This document shows, in pieces, positions 37,539 to 49,173 of a DNA stretch of 64,000 bases. The stretch comes from Papaver somniferum (Eukaryota > Streptophyta > Magnoliopsida > Ranunculales > Papaveraceae): positions 335,374 through 399,373 of the forward strand of contig NW_020635485.1 in NCBI RefSeq assembly GCF_003573695.1, given 5' to 3'. The notes beneath the pieces were generated by a model. That model worked only from the letters and a program-made list of their open reading frames with translations, was not told the DNA's origin and did not search any database. Numbering within the stretch: position 1 is the first letter of the stretch; every line of letters starts with the position of its first letter. The position numbers and the translations under genes are program-made.

Positions 37539-37693
37539 TTTTTTTTTCTTTTTTTGATGCCGTAGACTAGTGGTCCCTAGACTACATCTAAACTCCTTAA
37601 ATCAGAGTGGATTTAAAGCAATTACAGGGTACGAACCCCTACCACCGCAATGGAAGGAAGCGTGCTAACCACCAGATCACTTGGTGATTGGTA
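37539..37693 (-). mobile_element. tRNA-derived SINE
   Basis: Read on the - strand it starts TACCAATCACCAAGTGATCT. A box A-like GTGGTTAGCACGC (complement of about 37660-37674) and a box B GGGTTCGTACCC (complement of 37627-37638) follow, and it ends in an A-rich tail (T-rich on + at 37539-37556). The target duplication ATATATGGAGTATC is at 37694-37707 on the right. On the left it is cut by the copia insertion: ATATATGGAGT ends at 31792 and GGAGTATC lies at 37531-37538. The SINE is therefore older than the copia element. Length is about 155 bp, with no protein. Confidence 0.85.
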
Positions 37694-37869
37694 ATATATG
37701 GAGTATCAATATATGAAGTTTTTACCGTATCAAACAATGCCAGAACCGTATGCCAAACAAACCTGACCAGTTTGAGGCCCATCATTCAAAAAACAAAATG
37801 AGTCATTTTGATGATGGTAACTTATTCCTGATCAATTAGTATTGTTTGGTTAATTAATAAATATTTAAT

Positions 37870-38143
37870 TAATTAGATTTGTTGGCCTATTTTATTTCAC
37901 GAGAAAAGATAATGCAGTAGCTTACGCTCTCGCAAAAATTGTCGTTAAGTACCATATTCATTGTTCATGGACATCTTCTCCAACCCCTTTTTACATCTCT
38001 TTCCTAGTTGTTGAAGTTTATCTTTCCATTTTCTTTATGTTATATATTATATATTCTAGTGGTAACAATTGTTATCTTTGTTTGTCACTGTAATCTTTCA
38101 TCATTCATATAATGTATTGATTCTCTTTCAAAAAAAAAAAAAG
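37870..38143 (+). pseudogene. 5'-truncated LINE 3' end with poly(A)
   Basis: DNAVAYALAKIVVKYH (about 37912-37960) is the end of a LINE RNase H domain, preceded out of frame by SREK. A non-coding tail and an A run at about 38130-38142 follow. A long T run at about 38196-38218 is separate. Confidence 0.65.
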
Positions 38144-38710
38144 ATTGATATTTAGTCTTGTAAAATCAACCGATGTTAATTGATTGCCAACATGAAATTT
38201 TTTTTTTTTTTTTTTTTTGTAAAAACATCAATCAAGAATCAGTTGATGCTCATAATATCGTAAACCGATTTTGGGTTGATATTTTCATTTAAGAACACCA
38301 AGGATCGGTCGATACTACTCACTACATAGACCGTTTATCACAATAGGTGGTTGTGTATGTACATATTGACCGATTGTTCTATGCTTTCACAAAAGAAGAA
38401 ATTCTTTCATAGTTTTTGGAAATCATCACATTACGTAGTTTAGAGATTAGCGCACTACATAGGATAATTTAACATGCATATTCTTGAGTCTCGCACATAA
38501 ATACATTGTCAGTGAACCTCCGAGCAAGTTTGCACAACACCCTATATTCCTTCGTGTGCATGGACATTTTTTTTCCGTTTCGTATATGCCACTGTCTGTT
38601 GAATCATTCGAGCTAAAATAAAATGAATTACACGTTAGGGGTGCAAACATTAGATGGGAAGATATGTATAAAATGAACATAAATTTTCTCTTGTCTTAAC
38701 AACAATAACA

Positions 38711-39275
38711 ATGAGGGAATACAGACTCAATATCATCTACAACCGCTTACAAAGATCTTGGAGACCCTCCTATAATGTGGAGATCACCAGTTTTGGGCAA
38801 GTTATTTATTTAATCAAGTTTGAATTAGGCTATGACTATAACATGTTTTTTACAAGGGCACCATGGGTTATAAATGATGATCTTCTTCTGTTTGAAGCAT
38901 GCGATCCTGATAAACTACCACATGCATACGAGTTTAAGTATGCAGATTTCACTATACAAATTCATGGCCCCCCTAATGAGGGCACAAAAAAAATTGTGGA
39001 ATTCTTAGCTTCGAAGGTTGGTGTTCCATACACAATCCATGCCCGCGAACAAGCAAAGTGGGAAAATGATGCTAAGGTCAGGGTTAGAATTGATGTCACT
39101 AAGCCGCTGAAGAAAGAACTGAACTTCACACTTCCATCCAAGAAAAGATACACGATTTTTTTGAGATATGAAAGATTACATAGGATATGCTTTTTTCTGA
39201 AAGATTTGGTCATATCATGAAGCAATGCCCAGAGCTTTCAAAAAAATGTGAAAATATGAGTGTCTTCTCGCCTGA
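38711..39275 (+). pseudogene. LINE ORF1 fragment: DUF4283-type domain and broken zinc knuckle
   Basis: The frame from 38711 to 39220 has the layout of plant L1 ORF1. FFTRAPWVINDDLLLFEACD, HAYEFKYADFTIQIHGPP, VRVRIDVTKPLKKELNF and IFLRYERLHRICFF lead to a CCHC knuckle. The knuckle is cut by a small deletion after CFF. In the next frame GHIMKQC completes the C-x2-C-x4-H-x4-C pattern. Protein binds LINE RNA. Its start lacks the first part of the usual ORF1. The following bases to 39515 continue the LINE until the solo LTR. Confidence 0.75.
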
Positions 39276-39515
39276 AACCTTTATATAAAAGATGCAGGAC
39301 ATGAAGCTAACCAGATTTACAGAAGAAATCAACACAAGCTTCAAACCAAGATCTGGTCAATCAAGTCAACAATTACGGGAAAAAATTAGCATCCAGAAAT
39401 GATCAAGGTACTGAAGAGTCTAGCAGAACAGTTACTCCTGATTTTCTTTATAGCACTAAATCAAGCCAACTGTTACCCTTTCAACTCCTATAATCACTCT
39501 CTTCCCAATCATCAA

Positions 39516-41319
39516 TGATGAGTGCCAAATATTGTATATATTTGCACCCTTTTTATTGGTATTTAACTCATCTTTTGTGCACTAACGCTCCATTTTATCC
39601 CATATTCTGTGTTTTCGTTGTTTTCAAGAATAAATACTTTTCTCAATTAATTTTGCATTTTTAGGTACTAAATAAAGCCTGGTTAACTCACGGAGCGAAA
39701 AGAGCAAAGAAACGACAAAGACTCCCGCAGAAAGGCAGCGAAGAATGATGTTTGCAAGATCCGGATCAACTAGAAGTGGGCTTGAAGAGGAAGAATTGTC
39801 CTTAAAGAAGATATGGGCTTGGCATACCCAAGGCCCAAAACCCTTACCCAAATTCATTTCCAATATCCATACCCATTTCCATGAGAGCCGTCAGATTGGA
39901 TCCATCACATCATCCAACGTTCGCCTCATCACCGAGCATCAAATCTTGAAGCTTCTGTCAAACATCATAGTACGTAACTGCAATCTAAGCCGTCAGAATT
40001 GTTGTATCACGCATCCAATGGTCGCTGCAAGCTTGTTCCATCTTAGCCGTTCGATTCAATCCAGATGTGATCATCCAACGTATCATCTTTGCTGGACATC
40101 GAATTTGCTACAACCGCTCAACACTACAACACCTAACACCTATACCCGCAAAAAAAACGCACCCTTCTCCAATTCTATCGACTCCATCTTCTCCCTCATC
40201 GTCTGCAGAGAAAACTCTGCCATCACCACCACCTTACGCCACCTCGAGCTCAACCACCACCTTCCTCAACCACTCCATTCAAACAACTACCAAAACCCAT
40301 CATCACCATCACTTCCACCAACCCTCTAGCCATCTATTTTATTTCCTTCTCCTCTATTCAGAAAACCCTAGATGAGGAGTTGATAAGATAGCTCGAGCTA
40401 GAGACGCACATGGAGCAAGACAAGGAGCAGGAGAAGAAGAAAAAGCATGGGTCAAAGATCTCAACTGTTTTCAGTGATTAGGTAAAACTTAATTTCAATT
40501 TTTGGTAAACCCTAATTTCACTGTTTTAGGGGTTTTTGGGGGAAAGTTGTTATATGTATAAATTGACGTCTTGGGTGTGAAATTGGGTATGCCCGGGCTA
40601 GCCGGTGCACCAAGCAGTAGTTCATGTTTGATTTCATCATCTTAATATTGTTCTAAATTCACCTGCTAGGGTTTAGATGAAGCCCTAGTTTGCTACTAGT
40701 TATTCATGTTAATGGCAGTAACCTTGTTGTGCTTAATTGTTTTAGAATAAAATTCAATCTTAGGAATTCGGTACTTTACTTTAACAGTGTATGCCATGTA
40801 TCCATTGTAGTTAGAATAATATTGTGCTGAAGAACTACAACTCATACTTAATCCCATATATTGATCTTTTGATTAGTTGTTCCCTGAAAAGACAGTTAAT
40901 GCTTAGGAGAAATACCTTAGTTGTGATTGAATCATTCATATCAAGGTGACCTTAGATATACAGAGGATTGACATCCCTTTTGTTATCAGATATAAGGACA
41001 AGGTTAGTGTTATGAGCAGAATAACTAGTGTAAGTTAGTGGTGGACTCAAAGGCCCTAGTACCATTCTCATCATTTTCTCTATTTACTTTCTTTGCATAT
41101 TACTTTACTGTTTCTGTTACTATCAATCATCTTCGTCGTTTCGACACCCAACCAAACAACAATTGTGTTACTCTTGCATAGAATCAGTTAGTAAAGACCA
41201 TTAGAAGCAACTTTAACACCCACCAAGTCCCTGAGGACAAACCCCTTCTTACCTCACTCACTACAACTGACCCTGTATACTTGCAGGTCTAAGTTGTAGG
41301 TTCTTTTAAAACCACACCA
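39516..41319 (+). mobile_element. solo LTR of a Ty3/gypsy-type element
   Basis: An 1804-bp block starts TGATGAGTGCCAAATATTG and ends ACCCTGTATACTTGCAGG..ACCACACCA. It is flanked by a perfect 5-bp duplication ATCAA (39511-39515 and 41320-41324). TG/CA ends, the start TGATGAGTGCC and the tail phrase are as I know them from Tat/Ogre-like plant LTRs. No second LTR or internal region is present, so the internal part was lost by LTR recombination. The long + frame 39745-40329 inside is low-complexity and not a gene. Confidence 0.88.
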
Positions 41320-41800
41320 ATCAACAACTGGAAAATTTCATAAATCCACTTTAACTGATCCTAGAAGGCTTTTGTTTCTTATCCAAGTTCCCAAACTGCC
41401 CTCATCAATCCAACCAATCCAAAAACCCTAAACCACCCACCAGAAAACATGCTCATAATCCAATACCCGTTCCCCACTTTAGCTAAATCCACCAGTCCAA
41501 TACCTAACACTAGCCCATCAGAAAAACCCTACCCAAATCCTGCAACCAACCAAACCCATTTACCTAAACAAAAATTGATCCCCATATAATACAATAAGGA
41601 GAGCAAGACCATACAAAGAAGTTGAGATAATGGAAGATGCACGCTAGAGACTCCAAAGAATCCGTCTCAACCCCTCTGCACCACATCACTGGAATTAAAA
41701 GAAAACCCACGCCAATGAATTGTGATCCTCCTCAGAAGTACCACCATTCATGCACGGAAGAAGAGGTTGTGGAGACTTGCCCTGAAAAGTTGCAAGGAAG

Positions 41801-42328
41801 ATGCTGATACAATCCTGGAACTGTCACGGCCTTGGGAATGAAACTATATTTCTAGATTTAAACTCATTCCTCAAAAGTTATAACCCTGCAATTATGTTCC
41901 TCTATGAAACTAGGCTGAATAAGAGCAACGATATGAGAGTTTACAATAAACTAAAATTTGGGCATTTCGAATTTGTAACTGCTTAATGAGAGTGGGTGGG
42001 TGGTTGTTCTATGGAAAGATGATGTGGAGTTGGAAGTAATTGCAAAATCACAAATCCTAGTGCACTATATCACTGGGCGAATACTGAGTATACCTAAGTG
42101 AGAACTTCTGTGTGTGTATAAAACCCCAGTACACAACCATCGAGATGGATTCTGGAGGAACTTATCAAACACCATGCAGACATTGTTCCCCCTTGGTGTA
42201 TCATTGGAGACTTGAAAGTTCTCATGCACCAGTACGAGAAACATGGTAGGTCTGTTGATACATACATAAGTTGCAACTTGTTTAGAAATTTGACTAGAGA
42301 TAAAGACATTATAGATTTTGGCTATACA
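41801..42328 (+). pseudogene. LINE endonuclease fragment
   Basis: MLIQSWNCHGLGNETIFLDL with FLYETRL is the start of the apurinic-type endonuclease of plant L1 ORF2 (the WN.GLG and ET..). After a stop at 41986 other frames continue with VVLWKDDVEL, WCIIGDLKVLMHQYEKHG (the GDFN.. block, here GDLK) and RDKDIIDFGYT, then stop abruptly at the junction near 42328. It belongs with the ORF1 fragment at 38711. The reverse transcriptase part is absent. Confidence 0.75.
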
Positions 42329-43454
42329 TGACCAATGTAGATGTGGAAAATCCTACCTCTACATCCAATGAACTACAATCATACATATTGAAGTAAATAA
42401 GCAAGAGATGAACAAGAATACAAGGTATACATGGTTCGGTATGATTACCTACGTCCACGGGGGTAAAGGGATGATCTTATTACTTGATTCAAGGTTACAA
42501 TCAATGGCTCTCACTAACAAACTCTTCACTCACTATACAAAGCTATTGGTGTTCTCTCCTCTCTCACTGAATTGCTTGGTCCTTAGCTCTCTACAAGGCT
42601 CTCTATTTATAGTTACACATGATGATACATCCAAGTTACAGTGTGAGTCATGGTACATCTTCCTTGATATCCTTCTCGGGCGATGGATGATGTCTTTCCC
42701 GAGATGTTGGGCCGAACCTAGTGGTATCTTCTCCCGACGTCCTTCTACCGAATGTTGATTACTTAGTGAGTATGGCCAATGTCGTCCTTGATCCCCTCAA
42801 TCCCGAGTCTTACTTTGACCAGATCCTTCTTATCCTCTCAACTGTTTTGTCAGTGCATTTATTACCCTTGTACTCGACAGTCATCTCTTCCATCACATCC
42901 GAGTTTTACCTTTACACGTATCGTCTTCACGGGCTTCTTTGGTGTCTCTTTTCTCGCGCCGAGCTTGGATAGAATGATTCGGTGCTTCATACTCTTGCTG
43001 CTATTGACACAACGTTGCCTAGGATTGCTCCACCCGGATGTGTGGATTATTCACACCTACATTTATGCCCCTTCTTTCAATCGTGTAGTCGACACGAGGG
43101 GAAGAAACCGCTTTGCCTCCCACGTCCCTGTCCATGCCGTGTTTCACGCCATGTTGTTCCCCATTACTTCCGCCTTCATGACCCGTTACCTCTTTCTCCG
43201 GTTGCAACTGTTGGGACTATAAATTCGACGGATAAACCCTTGATCTCTCATTTATTTCTTTCAGAGAATAGCACTCTCTTTCCTTGGTTTTTTCCTTCAA
43301 CTGCTGCTCGAATAACCTTCCGTCTTCTACTCCTTTGAGAACCTCAATCATCCTTCGATCCTTCTGTTGCTTCTTCATTGCCGCTGCTGTGACTGTTGCT
43401 GCTCGTTACCTTCTTCCATACTTTCCAGTTCGAGTTTTCTTCCCCAGTTATCCA
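42329..43454 (+). other. 5' part of the unit inserted in the LINE; LTR-like leader candidate
   Basis: LINE homology ends at the trinucleotide TGA at 42329 (TGACCAATGTAGATG). The block contains CATGGTTCGG and CCTACGTCCACGGGG, a phrase I associate with plant LTRs, and a CT-rich zone (43150-43450) before an ATG. It may be the LTR and leader of a retroelement whose other end lies outside the window. Several overlapping frames (42721-43338) have no domain. Confidence 0.35.
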
Positions 43455-44737
43455 ATGGCTTCTTCGACTCCCTCCATGACTGAGAAGAGGTGTGTGAGTT
43501 ATACTTTTTCTGATGATGATGGTGTTCCTCTTGATTCCTTGTTTATTGTTGACAGCCATTCGCATCATGATTATCGCGCTCTTAACTCTATCCTTTCTTA
43601 TGGTTCTCATCCATTTTCATGTAGGACTGACAAGAAAGTTTCCAAGGATCAAACTAATGAGCATTCCATCAAACAACTGAAGGATGATTATGATCTTCAT
43701 GTTTATGATATCAGACTCTTATCGGGTCAGAAAGGTACCCTGAAGAAGGAGGAAGTGCTAAAGTTTTCTCACTCGGCCGAGGCGACCATTGTCACCAAGG
43801 GTCAGTTAGAGATCGGGTTACGCTTTCCATTGTACAATCCTAGCTGTCCCTTCATGTATGAGGTTTTATCCCAGATTCGCCCATCTCGTGCCCTAGCTTA
43901 ATGGAATGGTAATACCTTCTGCATCATGGATGAATGGGAGAGGCGAGGGCGAGGCGAGTGCACTGCTACTCATTGGTCGACCTATAATCCTTCTCAAGCG
44001 GGATACTACACCTCTGCCAGCTTCGTTGCCAATTATCGAAGTGGGGCTGCTACCAATGGTGATCTTGCTGGTTTTGCTGCCAGTCCTAATCGTAATAAGA
44101 CTCTCTCCGAGGGTATTAAGAAGTTGTTGTTAGACGAGGACACTGAGGGAGGAACTACTAATAAGCATGCCCATCACACCAGTGATATAGCTTGGGATTG
44201 GGTCCCTCTTGCAATCTCCGGTCCTCTTCTAAGTGGCAAGTTTCCACCTCCGGCCGAGTCTTATCCGTTTTGGGTGGTTAATATTGATCGGGTGAGTTTT
44301 TTCATCTGTTTAATTGGTCGGCCCGGGAAACCAGTAGGATAATATTTTAACTTGTTTGTATTTTGCAGTCCAAGTCCTAGAGTAATCATCCTAAGGCTCC
44401 AACCACTCGGAAGAGGGATAAAGGTCTTAGCACATGAGCCGAGGAAGAGACAGGGAAGGTAACAAATACACTGCTCCACTCACAGTACATGCACTTGCCC
44501 ATATTTGTTGCCTTTAATGGGTCTGACGATGACTCATGTGCAGAAGTCGAGAGCGGATAAAGGAGGCGTCGAGGTACTTCGGCGAAGGATGGTGAGGATC
44601 TTGAAGATCGGTTTCCCTTATCTCAATTCCTGAGGAAGTCGCATCAGAATCCTTCTGATGTTTTGTCTGCCATTGTAGGTGGTAAGTCTAATGGGAAGGG
44701 TAGAAAATCAAAGGGCGACGAGTCTGCCCCGAGGACG
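43455..44737 (+). pseudogene. transposon-type coiled-coil protein, 5' part
   Basis: Start chosen at MASSTPSMTEKRCVSY. The segment LEIGLRFPLYNPSCPFMYEV, then LSQIRPSRALA/WNGN, resembles the N-terminal domain of the 'putative gypsy type transposon' plant family (GLRFP.HPF..EVL...Q). A single in-frame TAA (43899-43901, CAA-to-TAA type) splits it. The frame continues through WERRGRGECTATHW to YPFWVVNID, followed by a donor at about 44291 (GTGAGT) and an acceptor near 44368. Later exon sequence carries more stops. It is cut at 44737 by the copia element and resumes at 62307. Function is unknown; similar genes travel within retroelement derivatives. Confidence 0.5.
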
Positions 44738-46906
44738 AACTCCAATATACTTTCTAGAGAATCAACTAGACAGTCAGACCCAAACTAGAGAAAAGTATAT
44801 CAAAGAGTTTATATCTCAATCTCTCGTTTGATCTTTACTCAAGCAAATAGAAATCTGCGAGTCTTTATGAAATACTAGAGAGATAACTTGGATGGTACCA
44901 AAGAACAATATCCAAGTGTCAATCAATTTAAATCAACAACCAAAAGGTCGGATATTCTAATTGATTGAACAACGCACAACCTATGATATTTCAATTATAT
45001 AAACAAATATAATGTGGAATAGAAATAACACAGACACCAGAATTTTGTTAACGAGGAAACCGCAAATGCAGAGAAACCCCCGGACCTAGTCCAGATTGAA
45101 CACACACTGTATTAAGCCGCTACAGACACTAGCCTACTCCAAACTAACTTCGGTCTGGACTGTAGTTGAACCCAAATCAATCTCACACTGATCCAAGGTA
45201 ATAGATAAATCCGTCTCCCACGAATACACCTACGAGTTTTTGTTCCGTCTTTTCATAAATCAAGGTGAACAGGAACCAATCAATAACTCAGACTTATATT
45301 CCCGAAGAACAGTCTAGTATTATTGATCACCTCACAATAATCTTAATCGACGCAGCGAATAAGGATATTGTGGAATCACAAACGATGAGATGAAGATGTT
45401 TGTGACTTCTTTTCTATCTTGCCTATCAGAGATATAAATCTCGAGCCAGTTATTTCAATTATACTCGTAACGATAGAAACAACAAGATCAGATCACACAA
45501 CTACGATAAAAGTAGTATCAGTCTGGCTTCACAATCCCAATGAAGTCTTTAAGTCGTTAACCTGGTTTAGAAGAAGAAACCACAGGTTAAAGGAGAATCG
45601 ACTCTAGCTTAGCACAACTAGTATCACACAGAATGTATGGGGATTAGGTTTCCCAGTTGCTAGAGTTCTCCCTTATATAGTCTTTCAAATCAGGGTTTGC
45701 AATCAATGTTAGCTTGGTAATAAAGCATTCAATATTCACCGTTAGATGAAAACCTGATTAGATTCAAGCTAATATTTCTCAACCATTGGATCGAAAACTT
45801 AGCTTGTTACACACAAATGAAATGTCCAATTTTGGATTTATGAACCGTACCCAAACATTAACATTTGTTGGTTCAACAATAGTTAACCAATGGTTAGCCA
45901 TATGATCACTTTCATATCAACCATATTCTTCTTCACCATAACTAGTTCAAGTGACTCAAATGAACTAGTTAGAGAGTTGTTCAATTGCAAGGAAATCTTA
46001 TGTAACTACACAAGACACAATCGAAGCAAAAACGGTTTGATTCACTCGAATCGATTCATGAACTTTATAGCCACGGTTTGCAAAAGCATTCCTTAGTTTA
46101 TTTAAACATGATTTCAAGAACAACCGGTTTTAGATATAACCACTCAAGTTCGCGGACTGGGTTCGATGACTTAAGCTCATGGAAGGAGTACACAAGCTCC
46201 AGCAGAAATTCTCGGGTTTGAGAACTTCGCCAGTTCGCGGACTAAGTTCGCGCACTTGGCTCACGCCACTTCCATTTCTCTTGATCAACAAAGTTCGCAA
46301 ACTTTAGTTCAAGGAATAAGGACTTATACATATATGTGTTTCCACAACAATGCTTATATCCTACCAATGGTTATATAATCTAAACTCTCATTTCAATCAT
46401 TTGAAACATTCTCAGAGAACGTTATATAGCCGTTATTCACAAACCATTTTTCGTCAGAGCAATTTCCAAAGTGATTGAAATATTACATGACTTTCGTCAC
46501 TAGGCAAAGATGAATTTGGCTAAAGCGAAATCTTACCAACACACATTTCGAGAAATAGATATACGAGATAAACTCGGCTCGAAATAACAAATGTGTATAG
46601 TGAAAGTCTATACCAAAACGACTTTTGTCTCAAGAGTAGGAGATAGAGTAAATAGACTTTTGAGTGATAGATAAGTTCAAGTCTCCACATACCTTTTAGT
46701 CGATGAAGATACACCAGTTACTTGAGTAGTCCTTCGTCTTGTATGATGATTGCCATGGAGTCTTGAGCTCAACTACACTTTCTATCCTAGTCCGAGACCT
46801 TTAGATATGTAGGATAGAAATCAAGACTTATAGTTTTGATCACTAACATTGACAAACATGCTTGAGATAGCAACGCATGCGAGTTCGACCGAGCAATGCT
46901 CTAACA
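44738..46906 (-). repeat. 3' LTR of the gag-only copia element, truncated
   Basis: Homologous to the 5' LTR from ACTCCAATATACTTTCTAGA onward. It lacks the ~60 bp that end the 5' LTR at 50693-50752. It also lacks about 150 bp present in the 5' LTR around the gypsy insertion (between GATCCAAGGTA and ATAGATAAATCC, 45200). Confidence 0.88.
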
Positions 46907-46919
46907 ATCTTCCCCTTTG

Positions 46920-48490
46920 TCAATTTTAGTGACAAAACTATTAATACATATGGAATACAAAAAATAAATAAATTAACTTTTGTAGCTCCTATTCCACATG
47001 CCTAATCTTCAACATTACTCGAAATCTTCGTCACTTCCAAGTACTTCAATGATCCCAAAGGTTGTAAGTTTAGCATCATCGTTGTTGAAAATTTGTAGCT
47101 ATAGCAACAAGAAAACAATAGTTCTCAATCATTGTTATACAGTGTCATAGTATCATTACACAACGTCAAAGTTCAATTGTATGACAACTTCAACAACAAT
47201 ACTATGGTGATATGTATGACTTCCTCTTAGTCAATACTCCATCTCACATGGAAACCACTCCCCCTTACATAATGATCCGAAAACCATATGTATTTGTAGT
47301 GTGAACTACATATTAATTCTCCCCCTTTTTGTCAATAAAATTGGCAAAGGTACAAGAACGGGATCCTAATGAAATTTCCGAAAGAGACATTTCATGACCA
47401 AAATAAAGAAACACACATCATCTTATTTAGATGCAATCATAAAGCCGAAGCTAAATGCATTCGTCAAGGAGTTTAAAGATACAAGATAACCCCTATAATA
47501 TTCCACAGCCGCACTCCCCACAAAGATATGGCAATTAAGCGCAAGTTCAAAAAGAACTCCCCCCCATTATATGTCATTCCTGAAAGAACAACAAGAGCGA
47601 CCTTAATTTCGAAAGAAAAGAAGGATTTCTTTGGACAAAACAAATCACATACAAGTATGAATTTGAATCCAAAATATTCAATCAAATTAACCACAAGAGA
47701 ACCCATGATTAATTCAATCGAAATATAACCAAACTAATCACAAAAAGTAATCAATTTAATTGGCCCTACTCGCATAAGAGAATCTATGGAGCAATGACTA
47801 AGTTAATCATGAAATAATCAACCCAGTTAAGAACGCTCAAACATAAGAAAAACTTATGAAGTCATAACTAAATAACCAAACAAGATGATTAATTTAGTTC
47901 AAAAATACTCGACATAAAGTACCTTACGGAACAACAACAAAGATAATCACAAAAATAATCAACTTGGTTGTTATAATGCTCAACATAAGTCACATTACGG
48001 AGTTTCACAGTAATACATAAAATATGGATCATGGAAGATCAATTACTGCGGAATACACAAGGATTCATTCTATTTTCCATCACAATTTGCACAATGACAA
48101 CCAATAGACGTAATCCTTGGAAAACAAAAGATTTTAACCTATCTTCCATCAATAATTGACAATATAGGCTTAACTTTTGTATTTGTCAAAAGTCCATTGA
48201 TTCCTTTATCAATATAAGAATATTGACTTACGAAAAACTTTACTTTTGACAAGTTATGGGATAATCATAGTTCACGGACGCAAACACACATATCCCATAA
48301 GAAATTTTCAATATATAAAACCATAAAGATTAATACTGCAAAAATCATCTTCCAAACAAGTTTAAAATTTAACCCAATAAATATAAAAACATGAAGATGA
48401 AAACGTTGGACATAGCTATGTGTAGTCACAATAATGGCTATTCCAAACTCTAGTTATTCTTCTAAACAAAACAAGAAAATAGAAGATTTA
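46920..48490 (-). other. copia internal non-coding region
   Basis: Lies between the 3' LTR purine tract and the small frame. AT-rich, with no pol homology on either strand. A second purine-tract-like word (complement of CTCCCCCTTTTTG near 47325) may be an internal copy. Confidence 0.5.
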
Positions 48491-48877
48491 CTAGGCAATA
48501 AGGCCTTTGAAGAATTCTTTATCATCCCCGAACTCCTTGTCGTCAACAGCCATTGGGACATAAGGTTCGTTAAGGTAGGAGTTTATATCAATAAACCTTC
48601 TCGGCTGATGTTGTCGAACCTGGGCCTTCTGAATCTCATGAGTCTTATACACAAAAACCTTTATTTGTTGAATCTCCTTTCGCATCTCCTTCAGCACCTC
48701 AAGAACATCAGAAAACTTCTGAGAGTTTGAAGGAACTGCTTTTGGCTTCCTCACATTCCTTCTTTTTCTTTTCAATGTTGGAGCTAACAGAGATTTTTAT
48801 TTTTCCTTCATGATTGATGGATTAACAATCATATTAACATCTTTTCCATCAGAAGACATCATGCTTGGAGTATCCAT
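48491..48877 (-). pseudogene. extra small coiled-coil frame in the copia element
   Basis: From the ATG at 48877 (MDTPSMMSSDGKDVNM) one TAA (48797-48799) interrupts the frame. It then continues to 48491 with a basic start KRKRRNVRKPKAV and a helix-forming stretch VLEVLKEMRKEIQQIKVFVY that looks like a coiled coil. It lies between gag and the 3' LTR. I do not recognise the family. It could be an accessory product of the element or a relic. Confidence 0.4.
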
Positions 48878-49173
48878 ACGTATGGGTTTGTGAGAGGAAA
48901 TCACAAATTGTACTCAACAAGTAGTCTTGAGATAAAAAGAGGTTTTGAGGAAGGAAAAAAGGAATATAGGGTTTCGAAACCTTTAAACAGGTTCATACAC
49001 GTCCAACTCACAACCCTATAAAGAGTCGAATTGTCGATAATAACCCTCCTTTATTGATAGACATGGAAAAACAAAAACTAAGAAAAGAGAAAATACTTTT
49101 CCTAAAGCCTGAGAGGTAAAAAATCATTGTCTCTTTTGATCAGGAACATGAGACAAGATTTTAATCAACACAA

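Noticed and set aside
37620..37680. tRNA gene on the - strand
   Set aside because: Box A and B are present but the cloverleaf arms do not pair; it is the head of a SINE with A tail and target duplication.
39745..40375. 194- and 102-residue + frames
   Set aside because: Low-complexity Pro/Ser/Thr/His composition inside a solo LTR, no domain, and the two frames overlap each other.
43019..43610. - strand frames opposite the coiled-coil gene leader
   Set aside because: Antisense shadows without domains.
45890..46096. 68-residue frame conserved with 61299-61505
   Set aside because: Conservation is explained by the two positions being the same site in paired LTRs.
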